From Candidatus Magnetomicrobium cryptolimnococcus (GTDB taxonomy: Bacteria; Nitrospirota; Thermodesulfovibrionia; Thermodesulfovibrionales; Magnetobacteriaceae), in the NCBI GenBank assembly GCA_018606805.1, contig JAGYWI010000008.1, forward strand, positions 1 through 64,000: a stretch of DNA of 64,000 nt, given 5' to 3'. Shown piece after piece: positions 1-8,744 of this stretch; the stretch's first letter is position 1, and the number at the start of each line of letters is the position of its first letter. The translations under genes and the position numbers were made by a program. The notes beneath the pieces were generated by a model. It saw only the letters and a list, made by a program, of their open reading frames with translations. It did not search any database and had not been told where the DNA came from.

Positions 1-364
1 TCTTTGTCCATGTTGCGAGGTCTGAAGAGGTTAAGATAGTACCATAACCCGTTGAATCATCAGTAGCACCTACAGCAACATACAGTGTGTTACCTGAACC
101 ATCAGCACCTTTTGTAACCCCATACAAATTTGCAAATGAACCAGAGGTTGCCTTTGTCCATGAAGTACCGCTTGTTGAATAAAATATGGAACCACCATCA
201 CCCACTGCTACCATCGTTGTACCATCATCATATAAATCATTGAAAGTAGTTGCAGAAGGTGAAGGATTTGAGATTGTCCATAAATCTAAATCCGCCCTCG
301 CCCCGCTTGGTACGATTAACATCAATAAAAATATCACAAAAAATCCCTTTACCAAATTCCTCAT
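1..364 (-). CDS. Secreted repeat protein, N-terminal part (runs off the window)
   Basis: Reading the minus strand from an ATG at 364, an open frame of 121 codons runs to the window edge. It starts with a signal peptide (MRNLVKGFF, a hydrophobic core, then a PSGARA-like cleavage site near residue 24). The mature part holds repeats of the type STSGTSWTKATSGS and SSDLATWTK with VAVGDGGSI and YVAVGAT strands between them, the pattern of BNR/Ycf48-like beta-propeller blades. A GGGGG ribosome site lies just upstream on the minus strand. The product is probably exported and binds something extracytoplasmically; the exact function cannot be told from the fragment. Confidence 0.75.
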   Translation of the reverse strand, partial: MRNLVKGFFVIFLLMLIVPSGARADLDLWTISNPSPSATTFNDLYDDGTTMVAVGDGGSIFYSTSGTSWTKATSGSFANLYGVTKGADGSGNTLYVAVGATDDSTGYGTILTSSDLATWTK

Positions 365-721
365 ACTTACCCCCTAATTAGGACCACGTAAGATTTGTTG
401 TTTTTAATTGTCTGTTTAGAAATGCAATATATATGCCTATTAGAAGGTAGTTGTTTTTATTATAAAAAAGGCAGGTTTCTAAAAATTTAATATTAATTTT
501 ATGCTAAATTCAGCATATGACATAATATTGAAATAGCTAAAAGCCTTTTAATGGTAGTTTTTTGATATGAGATATTTAACATATAAACATACGCATTATA
601 TCATATATAGCTCATTTAGATTTAATATAAGAAAATGTTATAATAATATAAAAATGAAGGAGGTTACTATTCTTAATTTTTAATTGACTTTATAGTATAT
701 AAATCATTAAGCTATAAAATT
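365..721. other. AT-rich intergenic region, divergent promoters expected
   Basis: This 357-base gap separates the minus-strand secreted protein from the plus-strand glycosyltransferase operon. It is very AT rich and has no credible ORF. A small hairpin (ATGCT, six-base loop, AGCAT) lies at 501-516. An AAGGAGG at about 655-661 is followed only by a ten-codon reading frame. I see no convincing sigma-70 promoter. Confidence 0.4.
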
Positions 722-1669
722 ATGGAAAACAAGGCATTAAGTATTTCCGTAGTAGTTCCTGTGTATGGCTGCGATAGCTGCTTGGATGAGCTATGCAGGC
801 GCCTAACGCATACTTTAGCTGATATTGCGATAGATTACGAAATCATACTTGTAAATGATTCAAGTCCGGATAACTCTTGGCAGGTGATACACAACCTCAC
901 TAAAACCGATAAACGTATTAAGGCGGTTTCACTTTCAAGAAATTTTGGCCAACACTATGCTATTACAGCTGGCTTAGACATTGCATCAGGCGATTACGTT
1001 GTTGTTATGGACTGCGATTTACAGGATAGACCGGAAGAAATTAAGAAACTCTACTATAAAGCCATCGAAGGATATGACGTCGTTTTTGGTAGACGGGTGG
1101 AGCGTCAGGATGGATTTTTTAAAAACCTTAGTTCTAAACTCTTTTATACGCTTTTTAACTACCTTTCAGACAATAAATTTGATAACACGGTTGCTAATTT
1201 TAGTATATCAAGAAGATACGTTATTGAAAATTTTAGGAAACTCAGGGAACATAACCGAGCCTTCCCGCTTTTTATACAATGGATGGGCTTTAATATAGCA
1301 TTTGTTGATATTGTACATGATAAGCGCTTTGCTGGCCAAACGTCCTACGGTTTTTCTAAACTGATAAATCTTGCTATGGACATCATCGTTTCCCAATCAA
1401 ATAAGCCGCTTAGGCTTTCCATCAAGTTTGGTTTTTTAATCTCCCTTTTATCTCTGGTCTATGGAATATACTTAATTATAAAATACTTTTTGTTTTCCAT
1501 ACACGTTACCGGCTGGACTAGCATAATGGTATCATTTTTCTTTCTCATAGGTTTACTCTTTGCCAATATGGGTATACTTGGCTTATACATTGGTAAGGTG
1601 TTTGATGAGACAAAGGGACGCCCACTTTATATTATTAAAGATACGATAAATTTAAAAGACAGTGAATAA
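722..1669 (+). CDS. Polyprenyl-phosphate glycosyltransferase, GT2 family (GtrB/ArnC/DPM1-like)
   Basis: The 315-residue protein has an N-terminal GT-A domain: VVVPVYGCD near residue 11, VNDSSPD near 44, and DCDLQD at 97-102 as the metal-binding DxD. Two membrane helices follow (about 235-255 and 267-290), then the family ending YIGKVFDETKGRPLYII. Enzymes of this build move a sugar from a nucleotide donor to undecaprenyl or dolichyl phosphate on the inner face of the membrane. It is the first gene of a close-packed operon with acyl-activating and aldehyde-forming enzymes, so the sugar or lipid made is probably a cell-surface modification. The acceptor and sugar are not predictable from sequence alone. 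Confidence 0.85.
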   Translation: MENKALSISVVVPVYGCDSCLDELCRRLTHTLADIAIDYEIILVNDSSPDNSWQVIHNLTKTDKRIKAVSLSRNFGQHYAITAGLDIASGDYVVVMDCDLQDRPEEIKKLYYKAIEGYDVVFGRRVERQDGFFKNLSSKLFYTLFNYLSDNKFDNTVANFSISRRYVIENFRKLREHNRAFPLFIQWMGFNIAFVDIVHDKRFAGQTSYGFSKLINLAMDIIVSQSNKPLRLSIKFGFLISLLSLVYGIYLIIKYFLFSIHVTGWTSIMVSFFFLIGLLFANMGILGLYIGKVFDETKGRPLYIIKDTINLKDSE

Positions 1670-2429
1670 CTTAAAAATCGAAAAAGACAGTGAAAACTAT
1701 CTATCTTACCGCTATACGCCGTGGGATACTAAAAATTTTGGCTTGAATACAAACGAAATATTGGATATAGTTTACAAAACGCCTGAAGCGCTTAAGGGTT
1801 TACTTATCAAGTTTGACGCCTTAAATGCAGCCAACGATGTTAGGTTTACATATACAAGGGTTGATGCCAATGATAAGGTAATAAAGGCTAGCCTTCAGGA
1901 GGCTGGGTTTTACTATGCTGAGACATCCTTTGTAATTTCTAAAAACGATATATTAACGTACGACTTTTTACAAAATATTAAAAACCCGCCCATTTTAACC
2001 CCGGCTGAGTCGGAGGACTTTGAGCAAATCAGGGAAATAGCGCGCTATGATTTTCATTATAGCCGTTTCCATGAGGATATACATATTGATATAGAAAAGG
2101 CAAGGTTTCGGTTTTATAATTGGATAGACTCATTAGTTGAGCAGAAGAAGGAGTTTAGCGTTTATAAACTAAAAGGTGAGGTTATGGCATTTCACTGCCA
2201 AGACGTAAATAGCGATACCGCTCACCTTATACTAAGCGGCACAAAGGGTAGGGCGGCTTTAATTGCTGTTAGCTTTTGGGCGGCTTTTTTACACAATCTA
2301 AAAACCCGTAACGTTAAACGCGCACACACAATTATCTCTGCATCAAATCTAAAAATTATCAACCTATATAATTATTTTGATTTTAAATATGAAAAGACAC
2401 TTGTGGGATTTCACAAGATATATAAATGA
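1662..2429 (+). CDS. GNAT-like acetyltransferase (WecD-like)
   Basis: The 255-residue product starts with GTG, overlapping the glycosyltransferase stop by eight bases, which implies translational coupling. The N-terminal PWDTKNFG stretch resembles the start of WecD/dTDP-sugar N-acetyltransferases. The C-terminal part (GTKGRAALIAVSF, then ASNLKIINLYNYFDFKYEKT) has the usual end of the GNAT fold, where an Asn precedes a Tyr and a GF-like turn. An acyl-CoA-dependent N-acyltransferase acting on an amino sugar or similar substrate is likely. The substrate is inferred only from neighbours. Confidence 0.6.
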   Translation: MNNLKIEKDSENYLSYRYTPWDTKNFGLNTNEILDIVYKTPEALKGLLIKFDALNAANDVRFTYTRVDANDKVIKASLQEAGFYYAETSFVISKNDILTYDFLQNIKNPPILTPAESEDFEQIREIARYDFHYSRFHEDIHIDIEKARFRFYNWIDSLVEQKKEFSVYKLKGEVMAFHCQDVNSDTAHLILSGTKGRAALIAVSFWAAFLHNLKTRNVKRAHTIISASNLKIINLYNYFDFKYEKTLVGFHKIYK

Positions 2430-3838
2430 GTTTATTAAATATTTTTGATAAATATAAAGAAAACACTGCCGTTATCACTAAAAGTGGTCAGCATGTAACA
2501 TACAAAGAACTACACCTCTTATGTGAAGAAATATCAGCGTACATAGAAAAACGCAAATGCCTCATCTTTATTTTGTGTAAAAATACGCTGCAAACGGTGG
2601 CAGCATATCTTGCTAACATATACAGTAATAGTGCTGCCTTGCTTTTAGATAACAATATGGAGCACAGCTCTTTAGAAGAATTAATTAATATATATAAACC
2701 GGATTACCTGTGGCTTACTAATGAATACCAACACGCTGCTTACCATACAATTTACACAAACTCCGATTGCACCCTTATTAAATCTAACCTTCCACCTCAA
2801 CGTGCCATACACCCAGCCCTTACATTAATGCTAACGACATCAGGCAGCACTGGTAGTTCTAAGTTAGTGCGCCTAACCCTTAAAAACCTAAACGCTAACG
2901 CCCATGCCATAGCCACTTACCTAAATCTTAACGAAACCGAGCGCCCCGTAACCACCCTTCCCATGCACTATTCTTACGGACTTTCTGTCATAAATAGCCA
3001 CCTCATTTCAGGTGCTACTATACTTATGACGGATGACTCCATAGTTACACGTGAGTTTTGGAATTTCGTTAAAACCAACTCCTTGACCTCACTTGCCGGT
3101 GTTCCCTACACCTATGAGATACTTAAAAAACTACGATTTTTTACTATGAAACTGCCATCTTTAAAATATATAACCCAAGCAGGCGGCAGACTTGCCCCAG
3201 AATTAGTCCTTGAGTTTGCCAATCAGGCACGGCAGCGTGGGATTGATTTTTATGTAATGTACGGCCAAACTGAGGCAACCGCACGCATATCATATCTACC
3301 ACCAAAGGATAACGTACGTAAACATAAAAGTATTGGGATACCGATACCCGGTGGCTCTTTAACGTTGATTACGGAAAATAACGAGAAAATAACCACCCCC
3401 TACACGGAGGGAGAGCTTATCTATAACGGGGATAACGTTATGATGGGCTATGCTACGGAGGCTCAGGACCTAAGCAAAGGGGATGAGCTTATGGGTAGGC
3501 TCTCAACAGGCGACATCGGATACTTTGATAAGGAAGGATATTTTTATATCACAGGTCGTAAGAAACGCTTTCTAAAGCTCTTTGGAAACCGCGTAAACCT
3601 CGAAGACATTGAAGGCTTTCTTAACGGGCTTGGCTTTGTCTGTGTGTGCGGCGGGCGTGATGATATGCTTTTAATAGCAAACACAAAGGCACGGGACTCT
3701 CAAAGTATAAAAAAGGCTGTAGTTGCTAAATATGGGTTTCATCATAGTGTAGTTGAGGTCTTTGAAATAGAGGTAATACCAAAGTCATCAGCCGGTAAAA
3801 TCCTTTATGCTAATATATTTGAAGGCAGGAACTTTTAA
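2426..3838 (+). CDS. AMP-forming acyl ligase (ANL superfamily)
   Basis: The 470-residue enzyme has the adenylation motifs in order: TTSGSTGSSK at 137-146 (phosphate loop), YGQTEA at 279-284, STGDIGYFD, GRKKRFLKLFGNRV (hinge) and a C-terminal SSAGK whose Lys (about 458) would be the adenylation lysine. It should activate a carboxylic acid as acyl-AMP and pass it to CoA or a carrier thiol. The ATG overlaps the previous stop by four bases (ATGA). With the LuxE- and LuxC-like genes directly downstream, it probably supplies or activates the acyl group later reduced to an aldehyde. It is somewhat short for the family, and no carrier protein is encoded nearby. Confidence 0.85.
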   Translation: MSLLNIFDKYKENTAVITKSGQHVTYKELHLLCEEISAYIEKRKCLIFILCKNTLQTVAAYLANIYSNSAALLLDNNMEHSSLEELINIYKPDYLWLTNEYQHAAYHTIYTNSDCTLIKSNLPPQRAIHPALTLMLTTSGSTGSSKLVRLTLKNLNANAHAIATYLNLNETERPVTTLPMHYSYGLSVINSHLISGATILMTDDSIVTREFWNFVKTNSLTSLAGVPYTYEILKKLRFFTMKLPSLKYITQAGGRLAPELVLEFANQARQRGIDFYVMYGQTEATARISYLPPKDNVRKHKSIGIPIPGGSLTLITENNEKITTPYTEGELIYNGDNVMMGYATEAQDLSKGDELMGRLSTGDIGYFDKEGYFYITGRKKRFLKLFGNRVNLEDIEGFLNGLGFVCVCGGRDDMLLIANTKARDSQSIKKAVVAKYGFHHSVVEVFEIEVIPKSSAGKILYANIFEGRNF

Positions 3839-3840
3839 TT

Positions 3841-4926
3841 ATGAACATAGAAGCTCTCTTTACACAGAAACCATACTCGCTATCTAAAGAAACAAAACAT
3901 ACTTTTTTAGCAGAAACGCTCAATCTTCTTATAAACCATCACAAAACCCACTGCCTTGCATATCACAAAATACTCTCAGCCACTGGCATTGAACATAGCT
4001 CATTTAGCACAATTGAAGACATGCCCTTTCTTTCTGTTAGACTCTTTAAAGACTTCGCCCTTTCAAGCGTACAACAAACACAAGTCATAAAGACGCTCAC
4101 ATCCAGTGGAACGACCTCCCAGCGCCTTTCACAAATTACGCTGGATAAGGAAACCGCCCTATATCAAACCCGCGCTCTTGTTAACATAGTGCAGGACTTT
4201 ATCGGTAAAAAACGCCTCCCCATGTTGATTATAGATAGCGAAAGCATAATCCGCAACCGTCAAACCCACTCAGCACGTGGTGCTGGCATACTTGGCATTT
4301 CAAACTTCGGCAAGGACCACACATACCTCCTTGATGAACAAATGGTATTAAACGTGGACACCCTCGAACGCTTTCTAAGCGTACACAAAGACGAGGACAT
4401 CTTAATCTTTGGCTTTACCTTTATGGTGTGGAGCTATCTATATAAACGCCTAAAAGAAATAGGCAAAAGCTATGACCTTGGACGTGCTACTTTAATACAT
4501 AGTGGTGGATGGAAAAAGCTCTCGGAACAGGCGGTTGACAACATTACCTTTAAGGCAGAACTCAAACAGGTATGTAACCTTGGCCGTATATATAATTTTT
4601 ATGGCATGGTAGAACAAGTGGGCTCTATCTTTATGGAATGTACGGAGGGGTTTTTGCATGCGCCGAATTTTGCTGATATTATAGTAAGGCAGCCTTACGA
4701 TTGGTCATGTGCACCATTTAACACAAACGGTATCGTAGAAGTGCTCTCTATTTTACCACATAGTTATCCCGGACACATACTGTTAACAGAAGACCTTGGT
4801 ATGATTTACGGTGAGGATACCTGCAAATGTGGTAGAATGGGGAAATATTTTCACATAGAAGGGCGACTCCCTAAGGCTGAACTTAGAGGGTGTAGCGACA
4901 CCCATGCCTACAGCCCTTTACATTAA
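3841..4926 (+). CDS. luxE: LuxE-like acyl-protein synthetase
   Basis: The 361-residue protein matches acyl-protein synthetase LuxE: LTSSGTTSQ (AMP-forming loop), SARGAGILG, LIHSGGWKK, YGMVEQVGSIFMEC, and the C-terminal RLPKAELRGCSDT containing the Cys expected to carry the acyl group. LuxE activates a fatty acid with ATP and hands the acyl chain to the reductase LuxC. It starts two bases after the ligase stop and is followed by the LuxC-like gene, as in lux operons, but luxA, luxB and luxD are missing. A role in making a fatty aldehyde or alcohol for an envelope lipid is more likely than light production. The symbol denotes family similarity only. Confidence 0.85.
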   Translation: MNIEALFTQKPYSLSKETKHTFLAETLNLLINHHKTHCLAYHKILSATGIEHSSFSTIEDMPFLSVRLFKDFALSSVQQTQVIKTLTSSGTTSQRLSQITLDKETALYQTRALVNIVQDFIGKKRLPMLIIDSESIIRNRQTHSARGAGILGISNFGKDHTYLLDEQMVLNVDTLERFLSVHKDEDILIFGFTFMVWSYLYKRLKEIGKSYDLGRATLIHSGGWKKLSEQAVDNITFKAELKQVCNLGRIYNFYGMVEQVGSIFMECTEGFLHAPNFADIIVRQPYDWSCAPFNTNGIVEVLSILPHSYPGHILLTEDLGMIYGEDTCKCGRMGKYFHIEGRLPKAELRGCSDTHAYSPLH

Positions 4927-4942
4927 CACATGGAGGAACACA

Positions 4943-6139
4943 TTGAACTATAGCATTATATCACCACCGTCAACCAATATAGAAAGCCTCCTATCAGAAT
5001 GTCCCCTTACCCCCTTTGCTCCTGATGTTATTGAGTTTATAAGCGCACTTTCAGATACAATTTTTAAGGATAATACACTAAAAACCCTGCCAGAACTAGT
5101 AGCCCTTGCCTTTTGGCTGAGACCGGCAAATATCCTTAAACTTAGATCAGACTTTGAAACCAAATGGCGTAACCACTTTCTAATTGGCCGTGGTCTTGCC
5201 TTTCACATAGCACCAGCCAATGTTGATACTATTTTTATATATTCATGGTTTTTATCCATGCTTGCAGGAAATACTAATATCATACGGTTATCTACCCACA
5301 CAGCCCCACAAGTTCAACTGCTAATCAATGCCATAAATAGTATAAAGGATGACCGTACCGCCCGCAGATTCATGCTGGTACACTACGGCCACAACGAAGA
5401 CATAACCGCTTACTTTTCAGGGCTTTGTAACGTCCGCATAATCTGGGGAGGCGATAACACCATTAGTACAATAAGAAAAATCCCTTTGCGCCCAACAGCC
5501 GTTGAGTTGGCCTTTGCCGATAGATTTTCTCTTTGCATAATTAATGCCCATGCCTTTATCGAAATGGAAGATAAAACTCACACCATAGAAAAATTCTATA
5601 ACGATGCCTACTGGTTTAATCAGATGGCTTGCTCATCTCCAAGGCTTGTCGTGTGGATAGGTAATTCGGATGACGCAGACCTAGCAAGGACAATCTTTTG
5701 GCAAATGCTTAAAGATATTATAATTAAAAAAAGTCCAGACTTCATAGCCTCAAAGGCAGTAGATAAACTTGCAACTATGCAAAGCCTGGCAATTAAATAC
5801 GATAACATAAAAATCGAAAAAACAGACCTAAACCTGCTAAATCGAGTTCTCCTAAAAACCCCTGAAAGCATAGACCGCACCCTACACTGCGGAGGAGGTC
5901 TTTTCTATGAGTTGATATTATCCGACCTTGACGCACTACAATGCGTATTGACTGCTAAGGAGCAAACGGTAAGCGTTATAGGCTTTACAAGAGACGAAAT
6001 ACTATGTTTTCTTAATAAGACTAAACCACGTGGCATAGATAGGATTGTCTCAGTGGGTAAGTCCTTACAGTTTTCATCTGTGTGGGATGGTTTTGACTTA
6101 TTAAGGGAATTTTCTAAGGAAGTGGATATTGAGCTCTAA
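4943..6139 (+). CDS. luxC: LuxC-like acyl-CoA/acyl-protein reductase (TTG start)
   Basis: The chosen start is the TTG at 4943, six bases after a GGAGG at 4932-4936. A longer frame from ATG 4904 overlaps luxE and lacks such a site. The 398-residue product carries GRGLAFHIAPANVDTI and AGNTNIIRLS (NADP-binding half) and NQMACSSPR, where Cys is the catalytic thiol of the aldehyde-dehydrogenase fold used by LuxC. It should reduce a LuxE-bound acyl group to a long-chain aldehyde with NADPH. pdxA begins inside its last codons. Confidence 0.87.
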   Translation: MNYSIISPPSTNIESLLSECPLTPFAPDVIEFISALSDTIFKDNTLKTLPELVALAFWLRPANILKLRSDFETKWRNHFLIGRGLAFHIAPANVDTIFIYSWFLSMLAGNTNIIRLSTHTAPQVQLLINAINSIKDDRTARRFMLVHYGHNEDITAYFSGLCNVRIIWGGDNTISTIRKIPLRPTAVELAFADRFSLCIINAHAFIEMEDKTHTIEKFYNDAYWFNQMACSSPRLVVWIGNSDDADLARTIFWQMLKDIIIKKSPDFIASKAVDKLATMQSLAIKYDNIKIEKTDLNLLNRVLLKTPESIDRTLHCGGGLFYELILSDLDALQCVLTAKEQTVSVIGFTRDEILCFLNKTKPRGIDRIVSVGKSLQFSSVWDGFDLLREFSKEVDIEL

Positions 6140-7079
6140 GATATTAATAACTATGGGAGACCCAGCCGGTGTTGGTGCTGAAGTGGCGCTAAAGGCATAT
6201 CTTGCAGGCATAAAAGATTTGGTATTTGTAGGCCACACCGGTGTTTTAGAGGAAGCGCTTTTACTTCTTAATGCCAAAGTTCAGCTAAACAAAATAAGTA
6301 CGCCAAAAGATGCTATCCCTGATGCACTAAATATAATACCATTTAATGAAACCGAGCACTTTGTAAAGTGCAAACCAACGGCTGCCGCCGGTAGGGCATC
6401 TGTTGCGTACATAGAAAAGGCTGTAGAGTTCCTGCTAAAGCAAGAAGGCAAGGCATTAGTAACAGCTCCTATTTCAAAGGAATCTCTGAAGCTTGCAAAT
6501 ATAAATTTTCCAGGGCATACCGAACTCCTTGCCCACTTAACCGGTACTAAAGAATACGCTATGATGCTTTGCGGTGGTCCACTTAGGGTCATACTTGTAA
6601 CCATACACACAGCCCTCAAAAAAGTGCCAGCCCTTATAACCCAATCATCGGTACTGAAAACTATAAAATTAGCACAAAAGGCAGCCCTAATGCTTGGTTT
6701 GCCAAATCCCCGCATAGCAGTAGCCGGTCTTAATCCCCATGCTGGTGAGGAAGGACTTTTTGGCGATGAAGAAATAACAGAAATTAAACCAGCTATTGCT
6801 ATGGCTCAAAAGCTTGGCATACCAGTTGATGGTCCCTATCCACCTGATACTATATTTTACAAGGCATACAATGGTAAAGTAGATATAATTGTAGCTATGT
6901 ATCATGATCAAGGTCTTATACCGTTAAAAATGATAGCCTTCGACCATGGCGTTAATATAACTATTGGATTACCATTTATAAGGGTATCCCCAGATCATGG
7001 AACTGCTTATGATATAGCATGGACAGGTAAGGCAAATCCTGATAGTATGATAGAGGCTATTAAGTTTTGCGAGGGATAA
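6129..7079 (+). CDS. pdxA: 4-hydroxythreonine-4-phosphate dehydrogenase PdxA
   Basis: This 316-residue enzyme of pyridoxal-phosphate synthesis (DXP-dependent route) oxidises 4-phosphohydroxy-threonine. It shows ITMGDPAGVGAE at the N-terminus, PGHTELLAHLTG, NPHAGEEGLFGDEE and MYHDQGLIPLK, which hold the metal-binding histidines and substrate-binding residues. The start is a TTG at 6129, preceded by AAGGAAGTGG and overlapping the luxC-like stop by 11 bases. It is a housekeeping gene at the end of the lipid/sugar operon and may be carried along by position only. Confidence 0.93.
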   Translation: MSSKILITMGDPAGVGAEVALKAYLAGIKDLVFVGHTGVLEEALLLLNAKVQLNKISTPKDAIPDALNIIPFNETEHFVKCKPTAAAGRASVAYIEKAVEFLLKQEGKALVTAPISKESLKLANINFPGHTELLAHLTGTKEYAMMLCGGPLRVILVTIHTALKKVPALITQSSVLKTIKLAQKAALMLGLPNPRIAVAGLNPHAGEEGLFGDEEITEIKPAIAMAQKLGIPVDGPYPPDTIFYKAYNGKVDIIVAMYHDQGLIPLKMIAFDHGVNITIGLPFIRVSPDHGTAYDIAWTGKANPDSMIEAIKFCEG

Positions 7080-7151
7080 ATAAAGGAAAAAGGATTAGAA
7101 GAGCGGGGAAAAACCCTTTTAGATAAAATGTGTGCCTACACACCTCCCTCA

Positions 7152-7195
7152 CATAAGTTCGCCCCTACAAATAGATGTGTAGGGGCAGACCTATG
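7152..7195. repeat. Palindromic intergenic repeat, copy A
   Basis: Inverted arms (GTTCGCCCCTACA on the left, TGTAGGGGCAGACCTAT on the right) surround an eight-base AT-rich loop. The same core GTAGGGGCGAACCTATG occurs at 10209-10257 and 12018-12084. This copy lies between convergent genes and could fold in transcripts from either side. Confidence 0.75.
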
Positions 7196-7220
7196 AGGTT
7201 CCCCTATGTTTCTTGTAACG

Positions 7221-8069
7221 TTATTTGTTTAGGTATAGTATACATGAAGAGCATAACCGTTCGTCTCTGGTTGCTTTACAGTTACCGGAAATTCCATAAT
7301 GACACAGGGCAAAATCATACTTTAGGGGGTCCGATGGGTCAAACTCCTTTAAACTTTCTGTGATTTCACTAGCTGTGCGCCATTCGTTTGTCTTTCTTTT
7401 TGTTAATCCAAGGCATTTTGAAATTCTTGCAATATGAACATCTAACGGTATTATTAAATCTGATGGTAAAAACAGCTGCCAAAGTCCAAAGTCTATATCT
7501 TTTTTTCGCACCATCCATCGTAAAAACATATTTAATCTCTTGCAAGGACTTCCCTTTGATGGACTTGGAAAAAACTGTTTAAGGCCACTTGGCAGCTCCG
7601 TATATTGATGGCCGTATACAGCAGACATATCCATACTTAGTATATAATTTGTAAAACTTATTAGAGTGTCATATACAGTAGTTGCATTAAAACTTTTAAA
7701 AAGATTTTCTACCGAATCGTATTTACTTAAAATAATATGTAGTATGTAAAGAAGGGCTACTATATCGTCGTTTGTATTAAACCTATAACGTATGCCTTGA
7801 AAGGTTTTTGCTTGTTTTTCTGGGTTAAATTCATACAAAAAATCCGCAGGTGTATTGCCCATCTTTGCCAAAATGGCATCTATAATAGTCTTAAAATTTC
7901 CAACCTTTCCATAGGCTAAAGCTGCTGCTATAAATCCAGCTATTTCAATATCATGTTGTGTTTTATATCTATGTGGAAACTCTATCGGGTCTTTATACAG
8001 TCTTTCGTTAAAATCAAACACCCCGTAAAAACGGTCAAGTATTTGTTTCACATTATATGTTTGTTCCAT
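7221..8069 (-). CDS. TIGR02757 (DUF2400) family protein
   Basis: The 282-residue protein resembles the TIGR02757 family: an early YKDPIEFPHRY block, AAALAYGKVGNFKTIIDAIL, RLNMFLRWMVRKKDIDFGLW and IPLDVHIARISKCLGLTKRKTNEWRTASEIT, ending with a Cys-rich CHYGISGNCKATRDERLCSSC region (possible metal or Fe-S site). The central part recalls helix-hairpin-helix DNA glycosylases of the EndoIII class. No biochemical function is known to me. Its ATG overlaps the ruvC stop (TAATG on the minus strand), so the two are translationally coupled. Confidence 0.8.
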   Translation of the reverse strand: MEQTYNVKQILDRFYGVFDFNERLYKDPIEFPHRYKTQHDIEIAGFIAAALAYGKVGNFKTIIDAILAKMGNTPADFLYEFNPEKQAKTFQGIRYRFNTNDDIVALLYILHIILSKYDSVENLFKSFNATTVYDTLISFTNYILSMDMSAVYGHQYTELPSGLKQFFPSPSKGSPCKRLNMFLRWMVRKKDIDFGLWQLFLPSDLIIPLDVHIARISKCLGLTKRKTNEWRTASEITESLKEFDPSDPLKYDFALCHYGISGNCKATRDERLCSSCILYLNK

Positions 8070-8560
8070 TATTGCTGCAAATTAAAAACACACCGTTGTA
8101 TGTGGCAAAGGGCTAAAGCCAAGGCATCCCCGCTATCTTGTGTAAGACGGTCGGTTTTATTTAGTATTCGTTTAACCATCTCCATAACCTGCACCTTATC
8201 TGCCCTGCCGTAGCCTGTAACAGCCTTTTTAACCTCTAATGAGCTATATTCGATAACGGGAATACCAACTTTTGAAACACACAACATGGCAACCCCTCTA
8301 GCATGCCCAAGGTTTAAGGCTGATGTTACCCCTTTTGAATAAAATATCTTCTCTATAACTGCCTCATCCGGTTTATACATCTCCACTACCTCAGTTAGCC
8401 CTTCATATAGATGCTTAAGTCTTATTGGCAGCGGTGCGGTTTTAGGAAGCCTTATATCACCGGAGGTGATGTATATGATATTTCTACCGCGGCTTTGCAA
8501 AACACCATAACCACAAACAATACTGCCGGGGTCTATCCCAATTACTACCTTTTCAGACAA
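8069..8560 (-). CDS. ruvC: Holliday junction endonuclease RuvC
   Basis: The 163-residue protein begins with GIDPGSIVCGYGVL (first catalytic Asp), contains the acidic residues of EAVIEKIF and ends with SGDALALALCH, matching the RuvC active-site set. RuvC resolves four-way junctions with RuvAB. It overlaps the small lipoprotein gene upstream by eight bases and the TIGR02757 gene downstream by one base. ruvA and ruvB are not in the window. Confidence 0.95.
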   Translation of the reverse strand: MSEKVVIGIDPGSIVCGYGVLQSRGRNIIYITSGDIRLPKTAPLPIRLKHLYEGLTEVVEMYKPDEAVIEKIFYSKGVTSALNLGHARGVAMLCVSKVGIPVIEYSSLEVKKAVTGYGRADKVQVMEMVKRILNKTDRLTQDSGDALALALCHIQRCVFNLQQ

Positions 8561-8744
8561 TCGTATGTTTATTATAAATAAAGATATAACTTGAGATTTT
8601 TTCAGAAGGTTTATTTTTTTCTTCTTCTAACGTTGGTGCTCCCTTTTTACCGCATGATATTAAAAACAAGGATAGTATCAATAATAATGTTATTATGCTG
8701 TATAATAAAGGGTATTTTCTAATATTTTTATGTGTTGTTTTCAT
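8553..8744 (-). CDS. Small LptM-like lipoprotein
   Basis: The 63-residue product has a short basic N-terminus, a hydrophobic stretch (LLYSIITLLLILSLFL) and a lipobox ending ISC, followed by GKKGAPTLEEE. The CGKKGAP start of the mature part is typical of the LptM/YifL lipoprotein family, which in E. coli helps LptD mature. It overlaps argH by 17 bases upstream and ruvC by eight downstream, so it is part of the argH-ruvC operon. Assignment rests on the lipobox and the next six residues only. Confidence 0.7.
   Translation of the reverse strand: MKTTHKNIRKYPLLYSIITLLLILSLFLISCGKKGAPTLEEEKNKPSEKISSYIFIYNKHTIV

Noticed and set aside
4904-4942. Longer N-terminus for the LuxC-like protein from ATG 4904
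   Set aside because: It overlaps luxE, has no ribosome site and adds residues unlike the family; TTG 4943 has GGAGG at ideal spacing.
722-6139. Bioluminescence operon
   Set aside because: LuxC- and LuxE-like genes are present, but luxA, luxB and luxD are not; light production cannot be claimed.
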